A program made the translations under genes and the position numbers. Under the pieces are notes generated by a model that made no database searches, was not told the DNA's origin, and worked only from the letters and a program-made list of their open reading frames with translations. A DNA stretch of 24,082 nt from a virus. Numbering within the stretch: the first letter of the stretch is position 1; every line of letters begins with the position of its first letter. The DNA lies in IMG/VR virus record IMGVR_UViG_3300030020_000104, positions 1 through 24,082 of that record, one strand, 5' to 3'. Positions 7,264-14,947 of the stretch are shown here, piece after piece.

Positions 7264-8304
7264 ATGGTCTCGCTGAATATCTTCAATCAGGATCCGTTTT
7301 CGACGTTCGAGCTGACCGCCGCCGTCGAGCGCATCCCCCACAATCCCCAAATTCTTGGCGATATGGGCATTTTCGAACCGTTCCCGATCCGCACCACCGC
7401 GCTCGGTATCGAAGAGCGCACCGGCGTGCTCAACCTGATCAAGACATCGCAGCGCGGCGCGCCGCCGTCGACCGATCGCACCACCGAACAGCGCAAGATG
7501 CGCTACTTCGACACCGTGCGCATCAGCCACGATGACACCATTTTCGCCAGCGAACTGCAGAACATCCGCGCATTCGGCACCGAAACCGAGCTGATGCAGG
7601 TCCAGGCCGAAGTCGCACGCCGCCTGGCCGGCCCGACCGGGCTGATCCCGCGCATCCAGTACACCTGGGAAAACATGCGACTGGGCGCGATCCAGGGCAT
7701 CCTGACCGATGCCGATGGCAGCACGCTGTACAACTGGTTCGACGAATTCCAGATCAGCCAGCCCGCCGAGCAGGTGTTCAATCTGGCCGCACAAGTCGTC
7801 GGCTCGCTGCGCCCGCTGTGCAACACGGTCGTGCGCGGCATGCGCCGTGCGGCAAAGGGCGCGTTCCTGCCCGCCACGCAGATCATCGCGCTGTGCGGCG
7901 ATACGTTCTGGGATGACTTCATCGTCCACCCCGACGTCGTCGAAACCTACAAGAACTGGGTCGAAGCCGCCGAACTGCGCGGCGACTGGGCTTTCGGCAC
8001 GTTCTATTTCGGCGGCATCACCTGGATCAACTATCGCGGTTCGGATGACGCCAGCACGATCGCCGTCGCCACCAACAAGGTGAAGTTCTTCCCCAAAGGC
8101 GCACCCGGCATTTTCCGCCAGGTCATGGCGCCGGGCGAAGCCTTCGAATGGGTCAACACCCCCGGCAAGGAATACTATGTGATCCCGATCCCCGATCGTG
8201 AACGCAACACCTTCTGGCGCATGGAGGCGTACAGCTACCCGCTGTTCATCTGCACCCGCCCCGAAGTGCTGTGGTCCGGTACCGCCGATTCTACGGCGGA
8301 CTGA
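7264..8304 (+). CDS. Major capsid protein, lambda gpE-like
   Basis: A 346-aa shell protein of the lambda gpE family (gpE is 341 aa), HK97 fold by family knowledge. Recognisable stretches: NIFNQDPFSTFELTAAVERI at the start, GIFEPFPIRTTALGIEERTG, the RKMRYFDTVRISHDDTIFASELQNIR region, LGAIQGILTDADGSTLYNW, the FWDDFIVHPDVVETYKNW segment and the C-terminal APGEAFEWVNTPGKEYYVIP, EAYSYPLFICTRPEVL. Start ATG 7264 has GGAG at 7254-7257. It follows the decoration gene behind a terminator and is itself followed by strong hairpins, so it may be transcribed partly from read-through or have its own promoter, which I could not identify with confidence. Confidence 0.95.
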   Translation: MVSLNIFNQDPFSTFELTAAVERIPHNPQILGDMGIFEPFPIRTTALGIEERTGVLNLIKTSQRGAPPSTDRTTEQRKMRYFDTVRISHDDTIFASELQNIRAFGTETELMQVQAEVARRLAGPTGLIPRIQYTWENMRLGAIQGILTDADGSTLYNWFDEFQISQPAEQVFNLAAQVVGSLRPLCNTVVRGMRRAAKGAFLPATQIIALCGDTFWDDFIVHPDVVETYKNWVEAAELRGDWAFGTFYFGGITWINYRGSDDASTIAVATNKVKFFPKGAPGIFRQVMAPGEAFEWVNTPGKEYYVIPIPDRERNTFWRMEAYSYPLFICTRPEVLWSGTADSTAD

Positions 8305-8315
8305 TAGACCCGGCC

Positions 8316-8354
8316 GACTGGTGGGGCGTGTCCCCCCTGCGCGCCCCGCCAGTC
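8316..8354 (+). terminator. Strong hairpin after the capsid gene (terminator-like, no T run)
   Basis: GACTGGTGGGGCG (8316-8328) pairs over 13 bases with CGCCCCGCCAGTC (8342-8354), with one G-U pair and a 13-base loop. What follows is pyrimidine-rich (acccctttctcgccttcttt) rather than a pure T tract, so it could be a weak terminator or a 3' stabiliser of capsid mRNA. Confidence 0.6.
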
Positions 8355-8378
8355 ACCCCTTTCTCGCCTTCTTTCGTC

Positions 8379-8399
8379 ATTCCCGACCTGATCGGGAAT
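8379..8399 (+). repeat. REP-like inverted repeat
   Basis: ATTCCCGA (8379-8386) and TCGGGAAT (8392-8399) form a perfect 8-bp stem with a five-base loop. With its CGTC and CC flanks it resembles the widespread CGTCATTCCCG...CGGGAAT dispersed repeat of GC-rich bacterial chromosomes. No T-tract follows. Confidence 0.6.
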
Positions 8400-8421
8400 C
8401 CGACAACTCCGAGTGACCGCC

Positions 8422-8757
8422 ATGCCGATCAACTGGGACGCCCTGTTGCTCAGCGGCGTGATGGGCATTTTCGGCGAACCGATCAGCTACACCCCGCGTG
8501 GTGGCGCGCCGATCGTCATCACCGATGCCGTGTTCGACGAGGAATCGGCCGATATCGCCATCGGCGAGGACGCGCAGATGTCCACCCAGCGCAAACCGAT
8601 CTGCGGCATCCGCGTTGCCGCACTGGGGCAGGCGGCGGCGCAAAACGACACCGTTACGCGCACCAGCACCGGACTGGCCTATATCGTCAAGGACGTCATT
8701 CCCGACGGCCATGGTCACGTAAAGCTGGTGCTGCAGAGCAAGAGCGGGCGCATATGA
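8422..8757 (+). CDS. Head-tail joining protein, FII / Gifsy-2-like
   Basis: A 111-aa connector protein matching the pattern of the lambda FII/Gifsy-2 family: the early IFGEPISYTPRGG segment, a middle VFDEESAD, the IRVAALGQAAAQNDTV strand and the C-terminal GLAYIVKDVIPDGHGHVKLVLQ. FII-type proteins form the ring that closes the head and receives the tail. Placement just after the capsid gene agrees with lambda order. The frame opens with a GTG at 8413, but ATG 8422 is preferred because a GAG lies eight bases before it and the family starts close to this point. The end overlaps the next gene as ATGA (8754-8757). Confidence 0.8.
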   Translation: MPINWDALLLSGVMGIFGEPISYTPRGGAPIVITDAVFDEESADIAIGEDAQMSTQRKPICGIRVAALGQAAAQNDTVTRTSTGLAYIVKDVIPDGHGHVKLVLQSKSGRI

Positions 8758-9344
8758 GCTGGGAAGCGCCGCAACTCGACAGTCCGGTCACCTCGGAAAC
8801 GCTGCTGGCGCTCTGCGTTGCCGCGCTGCGTGCCGATGGCGCCACCGATGCCGGCACCCGCGTCTATTCGCCCGGCGACTGGCCTTCGCAACAGGCCACG
8901 TTGCCGCAGATCAAACTGCGCATCGCGCGCGAAAGCCGCGTTTCGCTGGGTCGGTCGGGTTCGCCGCAATTCACCACGACCGCCACCATCCGCATTCTGG
9001 CGGAGGCGCAGGCCTTTGCACAGACCGACAACGCCGGCGCCGAACAGGCGCAGGCGCTGGCCTGGGCGCTCAAGCGCCAGGTCGAAGTCGCGATCATCAA
9101 TTCCTACCCGTTGTTCAGCGCGATCCAGCAGCTCGCCGGCATGCGCAGCGATCTCGCCTACAACAGCGACGGCGCAACCCATATCGCCGGGATCCAGATG
9201 GATCTCGATCTCGAGTTTTACGAAGACGCCGACAGCTTCGCGCCCATCGCCACGAGCGCGATCAGCGACGTGCTGATCACCGCCACCAATTACGCACCTG
9301 CCGCGATCGACATCCTGCAGGCCTGCGAAGACTCACCCGAATAG
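8754..9344 (+). CDS. Putative tail terminator/completion protein
   Basis: A 196-aa protein coupled to the joiner by an ATGA overlap and sitting just before the sheath operon. Residues 10-30 form a helix (ETLLALCVAALRAD); then VYSPGDWPSQQATLPQIKLRIARES, a beta segment TTTATIRILAEAQA, a long helix (AEQAQALAWALKRQVEVAII) and final strands IAGIQMDLDLEFYED. This alternation of helix and sheet, and the location at the head/tail boundary, match tail terminator or tail completion proteins (gpU/gpZ or Mu gp37 position). I do not recognise a definite family, so the function rests mainly on context. Confidence 0.65.
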   Translation: MSWEAPQLDSPVTSETLLALCVAALRADGATDAGTRVYSPGDWPSQQATLPQIKLRIARESRVSLGRSGSPQFTTTATIRILAEAQAFAQTDNAGAEQAQALAWALKRQVEVAIINSYPLFSAIQQLAGMRSDLAYNSDGATHIAGIQMDLDLEFYEDADSFAPIATSAISDVLITATNYAPAAIDILQACEDSPE

Positions 9345-9353
9345 GAGACCACC

Positions 9354-9602
9354 ATGCGTGTTGTCAGTGTCCCGGGGCGCACCGTGCGCCACTGGGCGAC
9401 CCATCGCGTCATCGACGACAGCGGCATCCTGTATGACGCGCTGTGCGTCACCACCGCGCATTACCTCGGCGCCGGCGATCTCAAACTCGTCAACGACGAC
9501 GGGTCCGATATCGTGCCCGAGCCCGCGCCCGATGCCGCGCCCGCGCCTGATGCTGCGCCCGTCACCAAGGCGGCGCCCGCTGCCAAGCCTGCAGCGGAGT
9601 AA
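9354..9602 (+). CDS. DUF2635-like small protein (Mu gp38 position)
   Basis: An 82-aa protein directly before the sheath gene, where Mu-like phages carry a short DUF2635 protein (Mu gp38) of unknown role. The N-terminal RVVSVPGRTVRHW resembles the start of that family. The last 30 residues are a low-complexity Ala/Pro tail (PEPAPDAAPAPDAAP). Start ATG 9354 has AGGAG at 9343-9347, which overlaps the preceding stop. Confidence 0.6.
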   Translation: MRVVSVPGRTVRHWATHRVIDDSGILYDALCVTTAHYLGAGDLKLVNDDGSDIVPEPAPDAAPAPDAAPVTKAAPAAKPAAE

Positions 9603-9608
9603 CGCGCG

Positions 9609-11129
9609 ATGACCGTTCCCTTCAACACCACCCCGACGAACCTGCGCGTGCCGCTGTTCTATGCCGAACTCGATCCGAGCCGCGCCAACACCGAACCGCA
9701 GTCGCAGCGCACGCTGCTGATCGCGCAGATGTACGGCGCCGGCACCTGGACGCCGAATCTGCCGGTGCGCGTGCCGTCGCCGGCGGCGGCGATCACGGGC
9801 GCGGGCTATGGCTCGATCATGGCCGCCATGGCGGCGATGTACATGCTCAACGACCCGTCGGCCGACGTGCATGCCCTGCCGGTCAGCGATGCGGGCGGCG
9901 CCACGGCGGCGACCGACACGATCACCTTTACCGGCCCGGCCACGGCGGCCGGCACGCTCGCGCTCTATATCGCCGGCGTGCTGGTGCCCGTCGCGGTGTC
10001 GGTGGGCGATACGGCCACCACGATCGCCACCAACACCGTCGCGGCCATCACCGCCTCGACCGGTCAGGCAGTTTCGACGATGGCCAACTGCGGCCTGCCC
10101 GTCACAGCCGCCAGTGCCGCCGGCGTCGTTACGCTGACCGCCGTCAACAAAGGGCTGTGCGGCAACGATATCGATGTGCGCATCAACTATCGCGGCACGG
10201 CCGCCGGCGAAGTCACTCCCGCGGGCGTCGGCGTGGCGATCGCCACGCCGCAGTGCAGCGGCGGCGCGACCAACCCGACGATCACGACCGCGCTGGCGAA
10301 CCTGGCTGACCAGGCGTTCGATTTCATCGTCGTTGCCGCCACCGATTCCGCCACGCTCAACGCGCTCCAGGCGTGGCTGTCCGATGCCACCGGCCGCTGG
10401 AGCCCGCTGCAGCAGATCTATGGCGGCGTGTTCGCGGCCATGCGCGGCAGTGCCGGCGCGCTGGCCACCGCCGGCGCCACGCGCAACGACCAGCACCTTG
10501 AACTGTATGGGTTTTACGACAGCCCGTCGCCGGTCTGGGCATGGGCCGCCTATATGGCCGCGCTGCAGGCCGCATCGCTGCGCAACGATCCGGCACAGCC
10601 GGTGCAGTTTCTCAGCGGCCAGGGCCTGCTGGCGCCGCCGGTGCAGTCGCGCTTTCCGCTGACGGTGCGCAACACCACGCTGCTCTACAGCGGAATCAGC
10701 ACGTTCACCGTCAATGCCAACGGCAATGTCGTGATCGAAAACGCCATCACGACGTACATCACCAACGCCCAGGGCACGCCCGACAACAGCTATCTCGAAA
10801 TCGAGACGCTCTACACGCTGATCTATGTCATCCGCGCGCTGAAGAGCGTGGTCACGACCAAGTATGCGCGGGTGAAGCTGGCGGCGGATGGCACGCGCCT
10901 GTCGCCCAACAGCAACGTCGTGACGCCGTCCACCATCAAGGCCGACATCATCGCCGCCTACATCGCGCTCGAGCTGGCCGGCTTCGTCCAGCAAAGCGAT
11001 GTCTTTGCGCAGAACCTGATCGTCGAAAAGGACGCGACCAACCCCAACCGCGTCAACGTGCTGTGGCCCGGCATCCTCATCGATCAGCTGCGCGTCTTCG
11101 CCACGCTGATCCAGTTCCGCCTCCAGTAA
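9609..11129 (+). CDS. Contractile tail sheath protein, Mu gpL-like
   Basis: A 506-aa tail sheath subunit (Mu gpL is about 495 aa). The sheath surrounds the tube and contracts on infection. The N-terminal segment (LRVPLFYAELDPSRAN, QRTLLIAQMYGAGT) and the middle region ending GNDIDVRINYRG are typical of the Mu family. The conserved C-terminal half has FDFIVVAATDSATLNALQAWL, the NDQHLELYGFYDSPSPVWAW segment, LLYSGISTFTVNANGNVVIENAI, YLEIETLYTLIYVIRALKS and DVFAQNLIVEKDATNPNRVNVLWP, which form the conserved attachment domain. Start ATG 9609 has GGAG at 9596-9599. It marks the switch from the lambda-type head to a Mu-type tail. Confidence 0.95.
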   Translation: MTVPFNTTPTNLRVPLFYAELDPSRANTEPQSQRTLLIAQMYGAGTWTPNLPVRVPSPAAAITGAGYGSIMAAMAAMYMLNDPSADVHALPVSDAGGATAATDTITFTGPATAAGTLALYIAGVLVPVAVSVGDTATTIATNTVAAITASTGQAVSTMANCGLPVTAASAAGVVTLTAVNKGLCGNDIDVRINYRGTAAGEVTPAGVGVAIATPQCSGGATNPTITTALANLADQAFDFIVVAATDSATLNALQAWLSDATGRWSPLQQIYGGVFAAMRGSAGALATAGATRNDQHLELYGFYDSPSPVWAWAAYMAALQAASLRNDPAQPVQFLSGQGLLAPPVQSRFPLTVRNTTLLYSGISTFTVNANGNVVIENAITTYITNAQGTPDNSYLEIETLYTLIYVIRALKSVVTTKYARVKLAADGTRLSPNSNVVTPSTIKADIIAAYIALELAGFVQQSDVFAQNLIVEKDATNPNRVNVLWPGILIDQLRVFATLIQFRLQ

Positions 11130-11141
11130 GGACCCCTCATC

Positions 11142-11501
11142 ATGTCAGCACTTGCTGGAACCCTCACGCTCACGATCGACGGCGTGGCGTATGCCGTGTC
11201 GGGATCGTGCAACTATCTGGTCAGCAGCACCGAACGCGAAACCCTCAAGGGGCAGGACGGCGTTCACGGCTACAAGGAAATGCCGAAGGAAGGCTGGATC
11301 AGTTTCCACGGCCGCGACAGCGGCGCGGTATCGATGGGCACGCTCAATGCCGCCAACGGCGTGACCGTCGTTGCCACGCTGATCAACGGCAAGACGATCA
11401 TCGCCACCAACGCCTGGCGCGATGGCGACCCGGCCGAGGTCAACACCGAGGACGGGACTTTCGACATCAAGTTTTCGGCCGCCAGTGTGACGGAGAACTG
11501 A
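11142..11501 (+). CDS. Tail tube protein, Mu gpM-like
   Basis: A 119-aa tube subunit of the Mu gpM family, which stacks in rings to make the inner tail tube. The family signature is plain: LTIDGVAYAVSGSCNYLVSS, RETLKGQDGVHGYKEMPKEGWI, VVATLINGKTIIATNAWRDGD and VNTEDGTFDIKF. Start ATG 11142 has AAGGA at 11128-11132, overlapping the sheath stop. It lies 12 bases after the sheath gene and one base before the chaperone gene. Confidence 0.94.
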   Translation: MSALAGTLTLTIDGVAYAVSGSCNYLVSSTERETLKGQDGVHGYKEMPKEGWISFHGRDSGAVSMGTLNAANGVTVVATLINGKTIIATNAWRDGDPAEVNTEDGTFDIKFSAASVTEN

Positions 11502-11502
11502 G

Positions 11503-11769
11503 ATGGCTGGCGAGGATCAGGTCGAGGTCACGACCGAGCTGACCATCACACTCAAAAATCCGGTCACGCTGGGCGATCTGTCCTATTCGGAACTGCGCCT
11601 GCGCGAACCGACAGGGGCGGAGATGATCGCGGTCGATGGGAAAAAGGGCTGGGCGCTCGATATCGCGCTGATCGCGCTGGTCGCAGGCGTCCCCGAGCCC
11701 GCCGTCATCAAGATCGGCGGCGGCGACCTGATGCGCGCGCGAAAGTTCATCGACCATTTTTTCGAATAA
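11503..11769 (+). CDS. Tail assembly chaperone, Mu gp41-like (short product)
   Basis: An 88-aa chaperone of the Mu gp41 family, the normal, in-frame product. It has the family pattern ELTITLKNPVTLGDLSYSELRLREPTGAEM followed by two helices (LDIALIALVAGV and LMRARKFIDHFFE). Such proteins coat the tape measure before tube assembly. Start ATG 11503 has GGAGA at 11492-11496. The stop (TAA, 11767-11769) lies directly after a slippery heptamer, so a fraction of ribosomes should make a longer form. Confidence 0.92.
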   Translation: MAGEDQVEVTTELTITLKNPVTLGDLSYSELRLREPTGAEMIAVDGKKGWALDIALIALVAGVPEPAVIKIGGGDLMRARKFIDHFFE

Positions 11770-11894
11770 GGCCGGCGGACTGGCGGTCACGCCTGGTCGC
11801 ATTGGGCCGCATGTTCGGCAAATTCCCCGACGAGGTCGCAACCCGGCCATGGTCGGTCCTGAACGCATGGTGGGATGCCGCGCATGAGCGATGA
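11503..11894 (+). CDS. Tail assembly chaperone, long -1 frameshift product (gp41-gp42 type)
   Basis: The predicted slippage product joins 11503-11763 to 11763-11894 for a 130-aa protein. The heptamer T-TTT-TTC (11757-11763) is in the exact X-XXY-YYZ phase of the chaperone frame. After a -1 shift the frame stays open for 43 codons (RIRPADWRSRLVALGRMF, then GKFPDEVATRPW and NAWWDAAHER) and ends at TGA 11892-11894, overlapping the tape-measure start. This extension has no start of its own with a Shine-Dalgarno sequence, is compositionally helical, and has the Trp-rich end seen in the second half of P2 E+E' and comparable tail chaperones. Frameshifting at this gene pair is well established for lambda G/GT, P2 and Mu; for this phage it is inferred from sequence. 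Confidence 0.85.
11757..11763 (+). promoter_or_regulatory. Programmed -1 frameshift slippery heptamer T-TTT-TTC
   Basis: Six T and one C aligned with codons CAT-TTT-TTC-GAA-TAA of the chaperone gene. Both tRNAs can re-pair after a one-base backward slip (TTT to TTT, TTC to TTT). The zero-frame stop is one codon away. Only a small hairpin (GGCG-GTCA-CGCC) is evident downstream as a possible stimulator. Confidence 0.85.
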
Positions 11895-13476
11895 AATCGC
11901 CAAAGTCGGCATTGGCATCACGGCGGACGATCAGACCAAGAGCGGTATCAAGGCCGCTGAAAACCGCCTCGACCAGATGGCGAAGCGCACGCGCAGCAAG
12001 TTCGAAAAATCGGACCAGTCGCGCGATGCATCGTTCCGCCGCAGCACATCGCGGATCGTCGGCAGCTTTTCCAAGATCGAGCAGGCCAGCGCGCGCGCCT
12101 TTGGCGGATCCTCGCTGACCGCCGGCATCGCAGGCCGAATGCAGGGTGTCGGCAACGCCGCCTCGATCATGGGTGACGCACTGGGCAGCGCAGCCAGCGA
12201 AGGCGGCGGCCTGGCGCGCGCGATGGGCATGGTCGGTGTCGCAGCGGCGGGCACGATCGCGGTCGTTGCGGCCGCGGGCTATGCCGCATTCAGCCTGGCC
12301 AACGATTGGGCCAAAGGCGCGGCGGCGATCGGGCGCACTGCCGATACGATCGGCGTGTCGACCAAGACACTGCAGAACTTCACCAACGCGGCCGCGCGCA
12401 TGGATATCGATCCGGGCGCCGCAGCCGGTGGCCTGGGCGGCCTGTCGCAAACGCTCAATGACGCACGGTATGGCAACAACCCGGGGGCGATGGCGGTGCT
12501 GTCGCGGCTCGGTATCAAGCTCAACCTCAAAAAAGACGGCACCGTCAACACCGATGCGATGCTGCCGGTGATCGCCGACAAATTCGCCCGACAGACCAGC
12601 GCTGGCAAGCGCCTGATGGCATCGCAACTGGGCATCTCGCCGGCGTTGATCCCGCTGCTGAGCATGGGCGGCAAGGCCCTGACCGCCGAAATGGCCGACG
12701 CGCAGAAAAATGCGCCGTTCGAGACCGGCGACAATATCAAGTCGGCACAGCATGTCCGCAGCGATATCGTGAAAATCGGCCAGAAGGCGGACCAGGCCAA
12801 AGCATGGGCCGGGCGCAACCTTGCGATCGAGGGCGACAAAGCCGCGCATGGCGTCGCCGATACAATTGGCAACGCGGCCAAAACCATGCGCGACGCCGGG
12901 CAGGGCATGCAGCAGGGATCGAGCGACTTCGACAAGGCAGTGCGCTCGTTCGCCGCGACCATGGGTTATCTCTACACCGGCCGAAATTACGGGTCGCCAG
13001 CCACAGGCGACAACAGTTTTGACGCGCGTATCGAGCGTGCTGAAAACTCTCGTCAGGACCAGACCAGCCCAAAGGGCGCGCACGGCGTGCGGCAGTTGAT
13101 GCCTGACATGGCGCGCCGAATTGCCTCCTCGATGGGCCAGCCCTTTGACGAGGGCCGGTACCAGAACGACGAAACCTATCAGCGCCTGCTGGGCGATTAC
13201 TACGACGATCAGCTCGCCAAAAAGTACAAAGGCGACGAAACGCTGATGGCCGCCGCGTACAACGCGGGTGAAGGCAATGTCGACAAGTGGATTCGGCAGT
13301 TCGGTGATCCCCGAACAGGGCGCACCACCGACGCGGCTTTTGCCGGGCATATCCCGTTCAAGGAAACCCGCGATTACGTCCACAAAGTCGTGGTCGAATT
13401 CAAGAACGCGCCGCCTGGCACGGCCGCCATGGTGCACAGCCCCGGCGGCGCCGTCAGCTACGGCATCGTGCACTGA
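11884..13476 (+). CDS. Tape measure protein with C-terminal lytic transglycosylase domain
   Basis: A 530-aa tail tape measure protein, which sets tail length and is released into the cell envelope. Residues 1-110 are helical and polar (GIKAAENRLDQMAKRTRSKF); residues about 114-138 are a hydrophobic Ala/Val/Gly segment that could span a membrane; the middle is helical. Residues about 380-510 form an SLT-type transglycosylase domain: RAENS with E387 as the likely catalytic acid, SPKGAHGVRQLMPDMARR, the AAYNAGEGNVDKW motif and PFKETRDYV. This would cut peptidoglycan during DNA entry. The protein is short for a tape measure, implying a short tail. ATG 11884 is preferred over ATG 11875 since the chaperone extension ends at 11894 and family members start close to SDEIAKV. 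Confidence 0.9.
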   Translation: MSDEIAKVGIGITADDQTKSGIKAAENRLDQMAKRTRSKFEKSDQSRDASFRRSTSRIVGSFSKIEQASARAFGGSSLTAGIAGRMQGVGNAASIMGDALGSAASEGGGLARAMGMVGVAAAGTIAVVAAAGYAAFSLANDWAKGAAAIGRTADTIGVSTKTLQNFTNAAARMDIDPGAAAGGLGGLSQTLNDARYGNNPGAMAVLSRLGIKLNLKKDGTVNTDAMLPVIADKFARQTSAGKRLMASQLGISPALIPLLSMGGKALTAEMADAQKNAPFETGDNIKSAQHVRSDIVKIGQKADQAKAWAGRNLAIEGDKAAHGVADTIGNAAKTMRDAGQGMQQGSSDFDKAVRSFAATMGYLYTGRNYGSPATGDNSFDARIERAENSRQDQTSPKGAHGVRQLMPDMARRIASSMGQPFDEGRYQNDETYQRLLGDYYDDQLAKKYKGDETLMAAAYNAGEGNVDKWIRQFGDPRTGRTTDAAFAGHIPFKETRDYVHKVVVEFKNAPPGTAAMVHSPGGAVSYGIVH

Positions 13477-13489
13477 TCGCACGGCGATC
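13475..13489 (+). other. Small hairpin at the tape-measure stop codon
   Basis: GATCGC-ACG-GCGATC, six paired bases with a three-base loop, overlaps the TGA of the tape measure and is followed by a weak T-rich stretch (tagtcttt). It may be a weak terminator or chance. Confidence 0.35.
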
Positions 13490-13516
13490 TAGTCTTTCAA
13501 AACTCGGGAAACCCCC

Positions 13517-14947
13517 ATGTCATTGATCCCTGACCTTGCGAGCATCGCGCAAGGGCAGATCGCTGGCGTGGGAAAACCGGCGGTAAATCCGAACAAGGTG
13601 CAGCCCGCGTCCTGGCGCGGTGTGCAATTCGCCGTGCTGTCGAGCTCGGGCGGCGGCACGCAGCGTCTGGCCAAGCACCGCTATCCCGGCAAGGATGGCG
13701 GGTGGCCCGAACCGATGGGTGCCGATCTCGGCGTCTATCGCCTGCGCGGTTTTGTCCTCGATGGCGACATCAAGCTTGGCGGCGCGGCGATCGCCATGCA
13801 GCGGTCGCAGCTGCTCAAGGCGTGTTTGCAGAAGGGATCGGGGACGCTCGCGCACCCGACGCTGGGCAACCTGACGGTCGTGCTCGATCGCTGGAACATC
13901 TCGGAGGCGCTCGATGCTTCGCGCTATTCCGAGGTCGAGCTCGAATTCACCGATGCCGGGACACAGACCTTTCCGACGGTCACCACGACCAAGTCGGGCA
14001 GTGCGAGTGCGGCCTCGAAATTGCAGACCGCGCTGCTGTCCGACGCGGTCAATGTGATCGGCAAACTGGCCAGCGGCCAGTCGATATCGGCCCTGTCGCT
14101 GCTCGGCATGGGAACGGGCATCCTCGGGCTGGCCGGGGTGCGTGCCGATCTGGTGGCGACGATCGCCGGGTGGGCTGGCAAGGCGATCGTGCTGGCACGG
14201 GATGCCACGTCGCTGTTGCGGCTGACGGCGGTGCTGCCCGGCAATTACGGGCGCTTTGCGGCGGGCGGCAATGCCGGACTGACCGGCATCAATGCCAGCG
14301 TCTATGCGGCCAGCACGACGGTTGACGATCTGATATCGGCGGCATCGACGCAACGGGTTGCCGTGGCGGAGGCGGCGAGCGCGTTCGAAGCCGCCGCAAC
14401 CAATACCGACCTCGCCAATCCGGTCGACCTGCAGCCCGCTGCAAGCGCGTTGATGGCCGCGCTCGTCGCCAGTTGTGCGGATCCGGCCGATGCGATCCGG
14501 CTGCTGTTGCAACTGATGGCCGCGACAATCGACGGATTGCAGACCCAGACCGTCTATGTCGCGTCGCAACTGGTGCTGCGCGCAGCAGCTGCGGCGCTTT
14601 GCCAGGCATCGGCGAACTATCAGCCCGCCAGCGCCAACGACGCCGCCGCGCGCATCGCGCAGATCTGCCCGGTGCTCGATGCGCTGTCGCTGACCGCCTC
14701 GGCGATGGGCGACGATGACAGTTACAACACGCTGGCGGCCTGCAGGGGCACGGTGGCAACAGATCTGCGCACGCGTGGCGCCACACTTGCCCAGGTGACG
14801 ACCTTTGACCGTGCCGCACCACTGCCGGCGCTCGCACTGGCGCAATCGCTCTATGGTGATCCGACGCGCGCCGACCAGCTCGTCGCACAGGCCGCCCCGA
14901 TCAATCCGCTATTCTTTCCAACTTCATTCCAGGCGCTGGCCTCGTGA
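13517..14947 (+). CDS. Mu gpN-like DNA circularisation / baseplate protein
   Basis: A 476-aa protein of the Mu N family (Mu gpN about 490 aa), described as a DNA circularisation protein and located at the baseplate-tape measure junction. Its N-terminal 150 residues carry the family domain: SWRGVQFAVLSSSGGGTQRL, HRYPGKDGGWPEPMG, YRLRGFVLDGD, KGSGTLAHPTLGNLTVVLDRW and SEVELEFTDAGTQTFP. The rest (about 160-476) is Ala-rich and helical with poor conservation, as usual. Start ATG 13517 lies behind a GGGAAA-like stretch. The stop overlaps the next gene in GTGA (14944-14947). Confidence 0.88.
   Translation: MSLIPDLASIAQGQIAGVGKPAVNPNKVQPASWRGVQFAVLSSSGGGTQRLAKHRYPGKDGGWPEPMGADLGVYRLRGFVLDGDIKLGGAAIAMQRSQLLKACLQKGSGTLAHPTLGNLTVVLDRWNISEALDASRYSEVELEFTDAGTQTFPTVTTTKSGSASAASKLQTALLSDAVNVIGKLASGQSISALSLLGMGTGILGLAGVRADLVATIAGWAGKAIVLARDATSLLRLTAVLPGNYGRFAAGGNAGLTGINASVYAASTTVDDLISAASTQRVAVAEAASAFEAAATNTDLANPVDLQPAASALMAALVASCADPADAIRLLLQLMAATIDGLQTQTVYVASQLVLRAAAAALCQASANYQPASANDAAARIAQICPVLDALSLTASAMGDDDSYNTLAACRGTVATDLRTRGATLAQVTTFDRAAPLPALALAQSLYGDPTRADQLVAQAAPINPLFFPTSFQALAS

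Noticed and set aside
11770-11883. Apparent non-coding gap between chaperone and tape measure
   Set aside because: Explained as the -1 frame extension of the chaperone.
11467-13482. Long open frame on the - strand (671 aa) opposite the tape measure
   Set aside because: Frames opposite GC-rich genes are often open; it has no Shine-Dalgarno start, no recognisable motif, and covers three well-supported + strand genes. The same reasoning removes the - strand frames at 9333-10994, 13520-14845 and 14851-15936.
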